In this document: one piece after another, positions 7,981 to 16,134 of the stretch
Layout of the letters: each line of letters begins with the position of its first letter
How positions within the stretch are numbered: position 1 is the stretch's first letter
Assembly: GCA_014874425.1 (NCBI GenBank)
Contig: JACWAG010000141.1
Coordinates: 1 to 30,915, forward strand
Direction of reading: 5' to 3'
Length of the DNA stretch: 30,915 nucleotides
From: Syntrophaceae bacterium
GTDB taxonomy: Bacteria > Desulfobacterota > Desulfomonilia > Desulfomonilales > Desulfomonilaceae
Made by a program: the position numbers and the translations under genes
Notes under the pieces: model-generated
Database searches by the model: none
What the model saw: only the letters and a program-made list of their open reading frames with translations
Told to the model about the DNA's origin: nothing

Positions 7981-9006
7981 CTAATAAGATTCCTTTGAAG
8001 ACAGCATAGCTTCATCAATCTTCCCACTAAACAGGTGATAAGCCCAAGTTTGGTATACGATCACGATTGGGACCATAATCAGAACAACCCCAAGCATAAT
8101 TTTCAGGGTAAGAGGACTCGAAGACGAATTAAAGGCAGTAAGACTAAGTGTCGAATCAATACTGGACGGATACATGTTTGGGAAAAGTCCTACGACCCCA
8201 AACAGGACTGCTGTTAATATGGTTAAGCTCGACGCTATCCATGCCTTCCAAAATGCATTCTGGAATATAAATAAACGTGTAGCAAGCAGGGCCAATACCG
8301 TAATTAGCGGGAGAATAAACAAGATTGGGTTACTAAGGTAGTTCTTATACAAGGGGGTTGCAAACCATGAATAACCAAGAAACACCACTGCAATAACCAA
8401 CAGGAACATCCAGATTGAGGATGCGGCGGCCTTGGCCTTAATATGAAGGTTTCCATCGGATTTGATCGCCAACCAGATTGACCCATGAACTAGGAAAAGA
8501 GCTACAAACAAAACGCCTCCGAGGAGACCATAAGGGTTGAGCAACGTAAACAGATTTCCCTGAAATACGTAGTTCTTGTCAAATGGTATACCTTGGAAAA
8601 TATTAGCGAATGCCACACCGAACAATAAAGCGGGGGTGAAACTGCCTATGAACAGGGAAGCGTCCCAAAATGACTTCCAGGATTGGCTCGCTATCTTGTT
8701 CCTAAACTCAAAGGACGCCGCTCGAATTATTAGAGCAAAGAGTATCATTAGCAATGGTGTATATAAGGTGCTGAACATGACAGCGTAAGTAGTTGGAAAT
8801 GCCGCAAAAGTCACTCCTCCTGCGGTTATCAGCCAAACTTCATTACCATCCCAGAATGGCCCCATGGCGTTATAAATTACCCTCTTTTCTTTGTCGCTCC
8901 GGGCAACAAAAGGCAGCAAAATCCCGAGGCCAAAATCAAACCCGTCAAGCATAAAATAAATTCCCCAAATCAATCCCCATAACAGAAACCATATTGTTTC
9001 AAGCAT
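7981..9006 (-). CDS. cydB: Cytochrome bd quinol oxidase subunit II
   Basis: 341 aa integral membrane protein with eight or nine hydrophobic segments. The family N-terminus LLWGLIWGIYFMLDGFDFGLGILLP (shown here only to its first motifs: D22, G23, D25, G27) and GPFWDGNEVWLI are present. It pairs with CydA to form the high-affinity, cyanide-tolerant terminal oxidase that reduces O2 to water at the expense of quinol without making reactive oxygen. In an anaerobe its job is most likely O2 removal and some energy conservation. It starts with AAAGG-spaced ATG, 78 bases downstream of cydA. Confidence 0.96.
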   Translation of the reverse strand: MLETIWFLLWGLIWGIYFMLDGFDFGLGILLPFVARSDKEKRVIYNAMGPFWDGNEVWLITAGGVTFAAFPTTYAVMFSTLYTPLLMILFALIIRAASFEFRNKIASQSWKSFWDASLFIGSFTPALLFGVAFANIFQGIPFDKNYVFQGNLFTLLNPYGLLGGVLFVALFLVHGSIWLAIKSDGNLHIKAKAAASSIWMFLLVIAVVFLGYSWFATPLYKNYLSNPILFILPLITVLALLATRLFIFQNAFWKAWIASSLTILTAVLFGVVGLFPNMYPSSIDSTLSLTAFNSSSSPLTLKIMLGVVLIMVPIVIVYQTWAYHLFSGKIDEAMLSSKESY

Positions 9007-9084
9007 CTTCAGTCTGCCTTTCTATTCAATCCAACCGGTTACAATTTGAAAATAGACAACTCGAATCAACGATCTCAATAGTTG

Positions 9085-10389
9085 TCAAATGGTTTCGGGG
9101 CCATGTTTCGCGTGTCGAGCCATCAACCAGATAGCTATGACGCCAAGCCCTGAATATAAAATAATGAATGCGACCAGCGACGTTGCAACTTGGGACCCAG
9201 CTATTGGAGAACTCGCGTCAGCGGTCTTAAGCACACCGTATACGATCCAGGGCTGGCGTCCAACTTCAGTGACAATCCATCCCAATAGGGTCGCAATATA
9301 CGGCAAAGGAATTGAATAGAGCATAATCCTCAAGTATATGGGGCTAGACTCCAATCTATTCCTCTTGAACCACCCAATTATTGTAAGCAGGATAAAGAGA
9401 AACCCTAGGCCGACCATTATTCTAAAGGACGTAAAAACCGCGGTCACAGGGGGTCGATCAGCCGGAGGCCATGATTTGAGGCCCCTTATCTCCGCGTTCC
9501 ATTCGCCTTTTGCTAGAAAACTCAGAAATTTTGGGATATTGAATAATTCGACAATGTTTCGTTCATGTTTTTCGTCAGGAATTAGGAGGAGGGAAAAATC
9601 AGCCCCCTTTTGAGTCTCCCACTGAGATTCTATTGCGGCGAGCTTTTCGGGCTGCAATCTGGCCACTTCTTTTCCATTTATGTCACCCATGAAAACTTCG
9701 CCAATAGAAAAGATCAGAGAGAACACAAGGGCAATTCTGAATGATTTGGTAAAAAGACTGATTTCATTTTTCTTTAGCAGATGATAGGCGCTGATTCCCA
9801 TGACAAAAAAACCTGCAACTATATAACCGGCAAAGACTGTGTGCAGGTAGTTTGTTATTGCGTAAGGTTGAGTGATAACAGCCAAGAAATCAGTTAATTC
9901 TGCCCTTCCGCCTCGTATTTCGTAACCAACTGGGTGTTGCATCCAAGCGTTCGCAGTAATAATCCAATAGGCTGAAAGATTTGACGCGATGGCCACAAGC
10001 CACATGCATGCCGCATGTGTCCTGGGTTTCAACTTGTTCCAACCAAAAAACCATACGCCGATGAAAGTCGATTCCAAAAAGAACGCCATAGTAGCTTCAA
10101 TGGCTAATATTGAGCCGAATATATCACCGACATATTTTGAATATCTCGCCCAGTTTGTTCCAAATTGGAATTCTAATGTTATACCGGTCACAACCCCGAC
10201 GACAAAGTTAATCAAAAACATATGTCCCCAGAATTTAGTCATTTTCTTATATTCAGGGTTCCCGGTTCGAACATACCTGGTCTCCATTATGGCCACAAGG
10301 ATAGACAGCCCTAAAGTCAACGGAACAAAGATAAAGTGAAACAGAGTTGCGACAGCAAACTGCAAACGGGATAGAAATACAGGGTCCAC
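9085..10389 (-). CDS. cydA: Cytochrome bd quinol oxidase subunit I
   Basis: 434 aa haem-bearing subunit. Expected ligands are visible: H18 (haem d), H183 in NYLHTVFAGY and M325 in FRIMVGLG (haem b558). The pair E98/E106 lies in IEATMAFFLESTFIG. The Q-loop quinol-site residues are K249/E254 in LQPEKLAAIESQWET, and GRQPW follows near the C-terminus. The Q-loop is the short type, lacking the long insertion of E. coli CydA. The start is GTG, supported by AAGGAG 6 bases upstream. cydB follows, and the HEAT-repeat gene precedes by 98 bases. No cydX-like or cydDC gene was found in the window. Confidence 0.97.
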   Translation of the reverse strand: MDPVFLSRLQFAVATLFHFIFVPLTLGLSILVAIMETRYVRTGNPEYKKMTKFWGHMFLINFVVGVVTGITLEFQFGTNWARYSKYVGDIFGSILAIEATMAFFLESTFIGVWFFGWNKLKPRTHAACMWLVAIASNLSAYWIITANAWMQHPVGYEIRGGRAELTDFLAVITQPYAITNYLHTVFAGYIVAGFFVMGISAYHLLKKNEISLFTKSFRIALVFSLIFSIGEVFMGDINGKEVARLQPEKLAAIESQWETQKGADFSLLLIPDEKHERNIVELFNIPKFLSFLAKGEWNAEIRGLKSWPPADRPPVTAVFTSFRIMVGLGFLFILLTIIGWFKRNRLESSPIYLRIMLYSIPLPYIATLLGWIVTEVGRQPWIVYGVLKTADASSPIAGSQVATSLVAFIILYSGLGVIAIWLMARHAKHGPETI

Positions 10390-10487
10390 AGGAAACTCCT
10401 TTTGCCAACATCAGGAGATAATGGTCTTAGTTACTTCAAACCGATGAAGAGCTTGATTGTCATACTTCCTATGATATGTAGTAATCA

Positions 10488-11174
10488 TTAATTTAACAGC
10501 GATAAAGCCTTAACGGCGAAATCCGAAACTCTGGATTTCCTTAATTCATCATTTGAGAAAGTTTGAAACTCGGCGTGATCATGCAATAGCTCACGCAAAA
10601 AACCACTCTCCTGTGTCGCTTTCAGGAGCCCTATGCTTAAGGCGCTTAGGCCCCTGATTGAGGCGTCATTCGAGCTGAGATATTTGTGAAGATGCATGGA
10701 CGCTGGCTTCATAAGATCGGGTCGAACGGTAGCAAGTCTGGCCACACCCCAGATAAGACCTTTTTGCAACGGTTCGTATTCAAGGAAGTTCCCTTGTTCG
10801 TCGAGATACGAAATTAATATAGAGCTATATTCTTCTGCTATTGTATTGCTTTGGGCCATTATTTCGCTCATCGCCTCCGGAGCGCCCCAGCCTATTCCTC
10901 CGGACTCATCGTTCAGGCTCCACATGAGACGGCGCATAATGACGCGAGCCGCCTCTGTATCTTTTTCTACCATTAGAGATACAATGGCGCCTATTGCCGT
11001 CACGGCCCTCCATTTTACCAATTCGTCATGATCTAGTAACAAAGACAATAATGGATTGATAACTGTTCGGCACGGTAGTTGCTGAAGCTTCTCCAGGCTG
11101 GAACTAAAATTTGGGTCCCTGAGTAATCCCAGAACCTTTTTCTTCAGATCTCGTCCCGTCAGCGTCTCCACCAT
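10488..11174 (-). CDS. HEAT-repeat protein of unknown function
   Basis: 228 aa, all-helical, with HEAT-like helix pairs at about residues 40-75 (LLLDHDELVKWRAVTAIGAI) and 150-185 (LSSNDASIRGLSALSIGLL). The central part contains a glycine/tryptophan-rich loop GGIGWGAPEAMSEIM. I recall similar proteins in sulfate reducers of the Desulfovibrio type, but no biochemical role. It sits between the flavodiiron gene (35 bases upstream) and cydA, so it is probably co-transcribed with two oxygen reductases. It may be an assembly or docking factor, which is inference. The start is ATG 11174; the next codon, GTG, is an alternative. Confidence 0.75.
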   Translation of the reverse strand: MVETLTGRDLKKKVLGLLRDPNFSSSLEKLQQLPCRTVINPLLSLLLDHDELVKWRAVTAIGAIVSLMVEKDTEAARVIMRRLMWSLNDESGGIGWGAPEAMSEIMAQSNTIAEEYSSILISYLDEQGNFLEYEPLQKGLIWGVARLATVRPDLMKPASMHLHKYLSSNDASIRGLSALSIGLLKATQESGFLRELLHDHAEFQTFSNDELRKSRVSDFAVKALSLLN

Positions 11175-11209
11175 TATTGCCTTGTCCCATAGATCCTAAT
11201 ATCAACTCT

Positions 11210-12412
11210 TTACACCGGCACAGCGTCCTTTATTGCCGCACCCATTTCACGACCAAGATCGACACACTTCTTTAACCCTTCGTGGTTAGGCACAAACTGC
11301 AGATTTATACCGGCGCCGAAGAGCTTCATCTTCATATCTTCCAGAGATTTAACAATTTGTTTTACCGCTTCGCCACTCCAGCCATATGAACCAAAAGCCG
11401 CGCCGAACTTGTTAATTGGCCGCAAACCCTTCATGTAGCAAAGCATATCGGCCATTCTGGGAAGCATTCCATTGTTAAGCGTAGGAGATCCCAAAATGAC
11501 TGCTTTCGAATCAATCATTTCGGTAATTACGTCACTTCTATGATCAACAGCCAAATTCATAAGCTTTATGCTTATACCTGATTCGATCAAACCATCAGCG
11601 ATAGCCTTGGCCATCATCTCGGTGCTGTGCCACATAGTGTCATAGATGATTAAAGCTTTGCGTTTACACCCCTGTTTACTCCATTTGTCATAGGCTTCAA
11701 CAATTTGCAGTGGGTTGTCGCGCCAGATTAAACCATGATCAGGTGCTATCATGTCTATTTTAATGTTCATCTTCTTGACTTCAGCAACGAGTTTTTGAAC
11801 CAGCCCTGAATATGGAAGAAGGATGTTTGCGTAATATTTGACTGCGTGCGCCATGAGTTCAGAACTATCAACCTGATCGTTAAATCTTTCACTCGTGGCC
11901 CAATGCTGGCCGAACGCGTCACTTGATATTAGCAACGATTCTTCCTTAATGTACGAAAACATGCTGTCCGGCCAATGAAGCATTCGCGTTTCCAAGAACG
12001 TTATTGTCCTTTTTCCTATTGGGATTTCCTGACCTGACTCAACAACCTCATAAGGCCAATCTTCTCTGTGATAGTGGTCCAATAGCGCTTTCTTACCCCT
12101 AGATGAGCAAAATACTTTCTCCGGTTTGGTCGTTTCTATGATTTCCGGAATAGATCCCGAATGGTCCGGTTCAACATGGTTTACAACAAGGTAATCTATT
12201 TTGCTTGGTTCGATGACTTTGTAAATATTATGAAGCATATCACTTTTAAATGGCTTCTTTACAGCGTCAAAGAGTGTTACTTTTTCGTCAAGGACGAGAT
12301 AGGAATTGTAAGTGGACCCCTTGTTAACCGAATAGCCATGGAAATCCCTGACATGCCAATCCACTGCGCCAACCCAATGCACTCCTTTTTTTATCTCAAC
12401 AACTGTTCGCAA
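11210..12412 (-). CDS. Flavodiiron protein (rubredoxin:oxygen/NO oxidoreductase)
   Basis: About 400 aa FprA/ROO family enzyme that reduces O2 to water, and in some members NO to N2O, with electrons from rubredoxin. The metallo-beta-lactamase domain carries the diiron ligands in VNHVEPDHSG, MLHWPD, SSDAFGQ and APDHGLIWR. The flavodoxin domain starts near residue 250 with IYDTMWHSTEMMA and has FGSYGWSGEAV. I place the start at TTG 12412, which has GGAGG exactly 5 bases upstream and gives the usual family N-terminus (RTVVEIKKGVHWVGAVDW). An in-frame ATG at 12430 is the alternative but has only GGGA before it. Rubredoxin and flavodoxin genes lie directly upstream. Confidence 0.95.
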   Translation of the reverse strand: MRTVVEIKKGVHWVGAVDWHVRDFHGYSVNKGSTYNSYLVLDEKVTLFDAVKKPFKSDMLHNIYKVIEPSKIDYLVVNHVEPDHSGSIPEIIETTKPEKVFCSSRGKKALLDHYHREDWPYEVVESGQEIPIGKRTITFLETRMLHWPDSMFSYIKEESLLISSDAFGQHWATSERFNDQVDSSELMAHAVKYYANILLPYSGLVQKLVAEVKKMNIKIDMIAPDHGLIWRDNPLQIVEAYDKWSKQGCKRKALIIYDTMWHSTEMMAKAIADGLIESGISIKLMNLAVDHRSDVITEMIDSKAVILGSPTLNNGMLPRMADMLCYMKGLRPINKFGAAFGSYGWSGEAVKQIVKSLEDMKMKLFGAGINLQFVPNHEGLKKCVDLGREMGAAIKDAVPV

Positions 12413-12435
12413 TTTTTCCTCCAAAATCATTGACG

Positions 12436-12505
12436 TTTCCCGCTATCCAAAAAAGAAAAAATATCACGTCAATTTCAAAATGGCTCAACTCCAGATAGCG
12501 GGAAA
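12436..12505 (-). promoter_or_regulatory. 12-bp perfect inverted repeat between rubredoxin and flavodiiron genes
   Basis: TTTCCCGCTATC (12436-12447) and its exact complement (12494-12505) flank a 46-base spacer that contains a U/C-rich run in the transcript. The first arm in the mRNA starts 8 bases after the rubredoxin stop, and the second ends 6 bases before ATG 12430, covering the weak GGGA. A second 6-bp repeat TGACGT/ACGTCA (12431-12436 and 12466-12471) interleaves with it, so the two stems exclude each other or make a pseudoknot. It could be an attenuator, a processing site or an RNA-stability element. Confidence 0.55.
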
Positions 12506-12512
12506 ATCCTAA

Positions 12513-12671
12513 CTATTCGGGTGAAAACGAGTCCTTATCCGCTCCGCATACTGGACAAACCCAATCCGCAGGAAGATCGGCAAATGTCGTTCCCGGGTTT
12601 ACACCATTGTCCGGATCTCCAGCAGCGGGATCATAAACATAGCCACATACCTGACAAACATATTTTCCCAT
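12513..12671 (-). CDS. Rubredoxin
   Basis: 52 aa, classical rubredoxin with both metal knuckles: CQVCGYVYDP near the N-terminus and CPVCGADKD near the C-terminus, binding one Fe(Cys)4. The conserved stretch GTTFADLPADWVCP is intact. Translated directly from the sequence, with AAGGAG 8 bases before the ATG. It is the natural electron donor to the flavodiiron protein encoded next, and could also serve rubrerythrin and desulfoferrodoxin. Upstream is flavodoxin at 92 bases. Confidence 0.95.
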   Translation of the reverse strand: MGKYVCQVCGYVYDPAAGDPDNGVNPGTTFADLPADWVCPVCGADKDSFSPE

Positions 12672-12763
12672 TTTCTTGACTCCTTTTTTGTAAATTAAAG
12701 CCTAATGCTAGATCCCCTAGCTCGTTTCTAAATCTTCGAAAAACTGTGTGATGTTTTTCAACC

Positions 12764-13204
12764 CTATTTCCCGCTGATTTTCTTGCCGATTTCTCGACCA
12801 TAATCCTGGGCCATCTGCATTCCACCTTGAATAACCGCTGATTTCAATCTCAGAGGTCCTCCAATCATGTCCATCTTAAGGATGTTTTGCATTGTATCGT
12901 AAATCCTGTCCGGCGCTTCGCCACTCCAGCCAAAAGCACCGAACGAACCACCCACTTTACCGTCGAGGTCCAACTTGGCCGCCAAAAATAAAAGCGTTTT
13001 CATCGCCTGCATCATTTCCCCGTGATAGGTTGCCGACCCGAATACGTAAGCATCGTACCCTTCCAGTTCCCCCTGTTTCGTCAATTGAGTTGCGGAGATC
13101 ACTTTTGCCTCGACTCCAGTGAATCGTATTCCTTCAGCGATTAGGTCCGCTATGTTTTGAGTCTGACCGGATCTGGTGGCAAAAACTAGTAGAGCCTTAG
13201 ACAT
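12764..13204 (-). CDS. Flavodoxin
   Basis: 146 aa single-domain flavodoxin, a low-potential FMN electron carrier. The FMN phosphate loop is TRSGQTQ at residues 10-16, with the isoalloxazine-contact loops FGSATYHGEM and FGAFGWSGEAPDR. It is closer to the flavodoxin domain of flavodiiron proteins (GWSGEA motif) than to Desulfovibrio flavodoxin, as its order in front of rubredoxin and the flavodiiron gene would suggest. AAAAGGAG stands before the ATG. Either it passes electrons to rubredoxin/FDP or it replaces ferredoxin under iron shortage; the sequence does not decide. Confidence 0.9.
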   Translation of the reverse strand: MSKALLVFATRSGQTQNIADLIAEGIRFTGVEAKVISATQLTKQGELEGYDAYVFGSATYHGEMMQAMKTLLFLAAKLDLDGKVGGSFGAFGWSGEAPDRIYDTMQNILKMDMIGGPLRLKSAVIQGGMQMAQDYGREIGKKISGK

Positions 13205-13276
13205 TTTTTAGCTCCTTTTAAATCAAATTTAAAAATCGTGGCATCTCAGAAAAAGCTCTATGGTGTCTAGCAAGTT

Positions 13277-13873
13277 TCATTTGCTCACATGAAATCTTTC
13301 CCCAATTACAGCTTTCCTGCCTAACTCAAAAGCCTCTTTTAATACCTCGGATCGTTCCGAAACGGCAGTTTTGCTCTCTGCTGAACGTACGAACAACCCA
13401 CCTTCATAACTCTTGTCCAAAGCGTCAAAAAAGTACTTGGCCACCATTTCTGAACCTTCGAATAAATTGGTTCCTTTAGTGGCGCCAACAGCGATTAAAT
13501 ACCCTCTTCCGGAATCGTATTGTCGTTTACGCTCTGGCGGTTTTTCAAGTATTCGCTTGTTCCATAGGGCTTGGCACCTGTCTATCAGCGCTTTTGCGCT
13601 GGACGTAATTCCATAAAAAAACATGGGAGTCGCTAAAATTATCACTTCTGATTCTATCAACTTAGAGTAGACGGAATCCATATCGTCTCTGACCACACAT
13701 TTGCCTGTTTTGTCGCAACCTCCACATTCTCGGCATCCACTAATAGTCAAATCAAAAGAGCGAATGGCGTGTATTTCAGCGCCTAGTGATTCCGCCCCTT
13801 TAAGCGCTTCATTCAAAAGAAAATCGCTATTACCACCTTTCCGTGGACTGCCGTATATTCCTAAAAGTTTCAT
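13277..13873 (-). CDS. Iron-sulfur flavoprotein / NADPH-dependent FMN reductase family
   Basis: 198 aa. The N-terminal flavodoxin-like fold starts IYGSPRKGGNSDFLL with the FMN-phosphate loop. The compact motif CRECGGCDKTGKC (C-x2-C-x2-C-x5-C) is the [4Fe-4S] site of archaeal/clostridial iron-sulfur flavoproteins, followed by DDMDSVY and TPMFFYGITSSAKALIDR. Family members reduce O2 or H2O2 or pass electrons from ferredoxin; the physiological role is not settled. The start is ATG 13873 with GGAATAGAG before it, not the TTG six codons upstream. It lies 72 bases before flavodoxin in the defence block. Confidence 0.88.
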   Translation of the reverse strand: MKLLGIYGSPRKGGNSDFLLNEALKGAESLGAEIHAIRSFDLTISGCRECGGCDKTGKCVVRDDMDSVYSKLIESEVIILATPMFFYGITSSAKALIDRCQALWNKRILEKPPERKRQYDSGRGYLIAVGATKGTNLFEGSEMVAKYFFDALDKSYEGGLFVRSAESKTAVSERSEVLKEAFELGRKAVIGERFHVSK

Positions 13874-13925
13874 AGTGAACTCTATTCCCAAAGTTTCATA
13901 AAGTTGATCACTGTGTTGTAATATC

Positions 13926-14288
13926 TTAGAAGGTAATTATTTGATAACCTTCCTTAATATAATTGGCCAAACTAGGATGTCCCGACATTTCGTCTGCTAT
14001 AGGCAGGCCTTCTGCCATCACTTCTTCCAAAACATTCATTTTTGATGAACAGGCCTTACAAACAGCGGATATAAGACCCTGCTCTTTTATTTGATTATAA
14101 AGACCATTGAATGGATTACTCACTTTAACCAGATCAGGAATCAGTTTCGTGGCTGAACCTTCTATAACTACTCTCACCTCAAACCCTTTGTTTTTCATGT
14201 CGAGCGCATTCAAAAGCACATGAACAAAACATATCTGTTCGCCATTGAACGCGACTAAAGCCACTCGAGCCATCCTATCTACTCCCAT
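13926..14288 (-). CDS. DsrE-family-like small cytoplasmic protein
   Basis: About 120 aa with the DsrE/DsrF-like alpha/beta fold signature: an N-terminal strand MARVALVAF, a helix FVHVLLNALDMKNKGFEV, VVIEGSATKLIPDL and a C-terminal Cys pair in AVCKACSSKM before YQIITF. DsrE-type proteins handle sulfur transfer or have unknown roles; the CKAC motif suggests thiol or metal chemistry but is not proof. Start choice is ambiguous: ATG 14288 has GGGAG at 5 bases, ATG 14273 (MARV) has GGGAG at 8 bases, and TTG 14300 is unlikely. It follows the 57-aa Cys-rich gene by 47 bases. Confidence 0.72.
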   Translation of the reverse strand: MGVDRMARVALVAFNGEQICFVHVLLNALDMKNKGFEVRVVIEGSATKLIPDLVKVSNPFNGLYNQIKEQGLISAVCKACSSKMNVLEEVMAEGLPIADEMSGHPSLANYIKEGYQIITF

Positions 14289-14335
14289 GATATCTCCCAA
14301 TTATGATCCAATTTGGTCAGATGTTTCCGACGGCC

Positions 14336-14509
14336 TTATCCTTTCAATCTCGGATCTTGCCCTGTCATCCCACATTCCGGGATGTAACAGGTCACATTCA
14401 CAAACTCACATTTGTCTTTGCACTCCGGACAGGTTTCTGGTGGAACAACACCCGGATCAGCCTCTAAAGTGTAGCCGCATTTTGTACATTTCCATGTTAT
14501 TTCTTCCAT
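14336..14509 (-). CDS. Small Cys-rich rubredoxin-like protein (57 aa)
   Basis: 57 aa translated directly from the sequence, with a strong AAAGGAGG before the ATG. It begins MEEITWKCTKCGYTL (first C-x2-C knuckle), then PPETCPECKDKC and ends TCYIPECGMTGQDPRLKG. Seven cysteines at 8, 11, 27, 30, 34, 41 and 46 are more than the four a rubredoxin needs, so it may bind iron or zinc plus a second site, or form disulfides. Similar short proteins occur in anaerobes and are annotated rubredoxin-like; I know no function. It lies 33 bases after the octahaem cytochrome gene and before the DsrE-like gene, so it may be a redox partner in this block. Confidence 0.85.
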   Translation of the reverse strand: MEEITWKCTKCGYTLEADPGVVPPETCPECKDKCEFVNVTCYIPECGMTGQDPRLKG

Positions 14510-14542
14510 TTTAAGAAAGCCTCCTTTTATGATTTTTGATAA

Positions 14543-16051
14543 TCATCTTTTCTTGGAGCCGGCCAGAAAGTTTAACCTGTCCAGCATTTCCTGAATAGTT
14601 TTTCCCATGAACCACCGCCCCCGATCAAAAACACCATAGTCAGCTCCCAACATAGCTGAAGACAGGCGGGTGGAGTTGGCGTAAAAGAGCCATTCTTCTG
14701 TCCATTGCTTTTCAATGGCCTCGTCAAACGGGTTTGTTTTATCCGCAAGTTTTTGGTCCCATGCCTTCATCAGGATTTTGGTAGCAGAAAGAGTCATTGC
14801 GTCCGTTGTTTTTAGGGTATTCTCGAAGCGGCCCCAATGACCTTGAACCCAGTCAGGGGTATGACACGACAAACAAACCCTTTGTAACGTTTCTTTCCTG
14901 GTTTTCTGTTCTTCAGGACTTATGAGGTACTCGGATGCCGGGACCCCTGAATAAGTAGTGGGCAGGGGTAATCCATCGGCATTTCGAATTATTGACGTGT
15001 CCGGAGATTTTGGATGAGCATGAGCGTAAATCAATCCAAAGGTTCTCCATGGAAGTCGATCATTCATCTGATGGGTCCTTTTGGCAATTACCGATCGTTC
15101 CTGATTTACCAAGAGACTGACATGGCAAGTTGCGCACGTCGGGGCGTTAAAATCTTTTCCCACTGTCCACGGAACCGGCTTAAAGTCCCATTCTTTGTTG
15201 AGTGATGAAAACATAACCCCGTGCTTGCTTACCGAATAAATCTTGTATGCCGGCACGTCGGGGCCTTTGTGACACTGTGAACAAGTATAGGGTTTTCTCG
15301 CCATCTCAATTGAAAATTGATGACGCGTGTGACAAGCAGAACATGACCCTCGGCTCCCGTCAGGATTTAAACGCCCAACTCCGTCATTCGGCCAACCTGA
15401 CAATTCAACGAATTCCAAATCACCATAGTCAGTCGAACGCACCTTCTTACCAGTTACTTTAAGTTCCGTGCCATGACAGGAGTAACAGGATTCTGAATTC
15501 GTCTTATCATCAGGTTCCTTAATTGTCGTACCCTTTTTACTAAGCTCCTGGGTACCATTTATTGTCTTCATGAGCATCCCGAACACGGGGTTCTGGGAAA
15601 GGTTTGTGTGGGCGAAAGCCATAATATTTTTCTGAAACTGCGATTCTTCAACAGGATGACAAATCGCGCAGTCTTTTGGTGTGACCGTCAAATGGACCTT
15701 TTGATCGTTGTGATCCATTGTGTCAGTATGGGCTGCAGAGTTAACCAGGTGACATTCAGCGCAACCTACAACCACATTTTTGAGTTGGTCCGGCAAAGTG
15801 TTTGCCGATATTCGTCGTTCGAGTTCCGGACGTTCGAGAGCTTTTGTGGGGGTTATTTTAGAATGCGCGCTACGCCTCCAATCAGCCACAATCGACGGTG
15901 TAACTGAACTGTGGCAAGCAATACAATCTTGTGTCAAATCGCTGATAGGTTGTTCTTCTGCCAGGCATAGGGACCACCCCAAAAAGACCCAAGATAAAAC
16001 CAACAAAAAAACGAATCGTGACGAAAAATCTTCGCTCAATTTAGCCATCAT
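14543..16051 (-). CDS. Exported octahaem cytochrome c, hydroxylamine oxidoreductase-like
   Basis: 502 aa with a Sec signal peptide (hydrophobic core FVFLLVLSWVFLGWSLCLA). Eight CxxCH haem sites are present at residues 43, 97, 128, 189, 237, 257, 306 and 393, the count and uneven spacing of the HAO family. The C-terminal region has WLFYANSTRLSSAMLGADYG and GRWFMGKTIQEML, as HAO-type proteins do, and there is no C-terminal anchor. Family members oxidise hydroxylamine or hydrazine, or (epsilon-type, without the cross-linking Tyr) reduce nitrite/hydroxylamine. I cannot tell which without an alignment. The start is ATG 16051 with AGGTGG upstream; the TTG 12 codons earlier is rejected. No NapC/NirT quinol dehydrogenase gene is adjacent. 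Confidence 0.85.
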   Translation of the reverse strand: MMAKLSEDFSSRFVFLLVLSWVFLGWSLCLAEEQPISDLTQDCIACHSSVTPSIVADWRRSAHSKITPTKALERPELERRISANTLPDQLKNVVVGCAECHLVNSAAHTDTMDHNDQKVHLTVTPKDCAICHPVEESQFQKNIMAFAHTNLSQNPVFGMLMKTINGTQELSKKGTTIKEPDDKTNSESCYSCHGTELKVTGKKVRSTDYGDLEFVELSGWPNDGVGRLNPDGSRGSCSACHTRHQFSIEMARKPYTCSQCHKGPDVPAYKIYSVSKHGVMFSSLNKEWDFKPVPWTVGKDFNAPTCATCHVSLLVNQERSVIAKRTHQMNDRLPWRTFGLIYAHAHPKSPDTSIIRNADGLPLPTTYSGVPASEYLISPEEQKTRKETLQRVCLSCHTPDWVQGHWGRFENTLKTTDAMTLSATKILMKAWDQKLADKTNPFDEAIEKQWTEEWLFYANSTRLSSAMLGADYGVFDRGRWFMGKTIQEMLDRLNFLAGSKKR

Positions 16052-16098
16052 TCCACACCACCTAAAAACAAAGTCATCGAACAACAAGCGAACTTTTT

Positions 16099-16126
16099 AA
16101 ACGGTTGACATTGGGTATAACCGTTT
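16099..16126 (-). promoter_or_regulatory. 8-bp palindrome at the octahaem-cytochrome promoter
   Basis: AAACGGTT and AACCGTTT form a perfect inverted repeat with a 12-base spacer. It lies immediately downstream of the candidate -10 box at 16135-16140 on the minus strand, roughly at +1 to +28 and 48 bases before the start codon. Placement fits a repressor operator or a 5'-UTR hairpin. The bases after the stem on the minus strand are A-rich, so it is not a normal terminator. Confidence 0.45.
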
Positions 16127-16134
16127 TTGGATCT

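Noticed and set aside
12436..12505. Inverted repeat as a transposon end or attachment site
   Set aside because: There is no transposase, no target duplication, and it fits between two functionally linked genes.
12631..12825. 64-aa minus-strand frame overlapping rubredoxin and flavodoxin ends
   Set aside because: It overlaps two confirmed genes in another frame.
16099..16126. Palindrome as an intrinsic terminator of the exported peroxiredoxin
   Set aside because: After the stem the minus-strand transcript is A-rich, not U-rich, and the promoter-like TATAAT next to it suggests a regulatory site.
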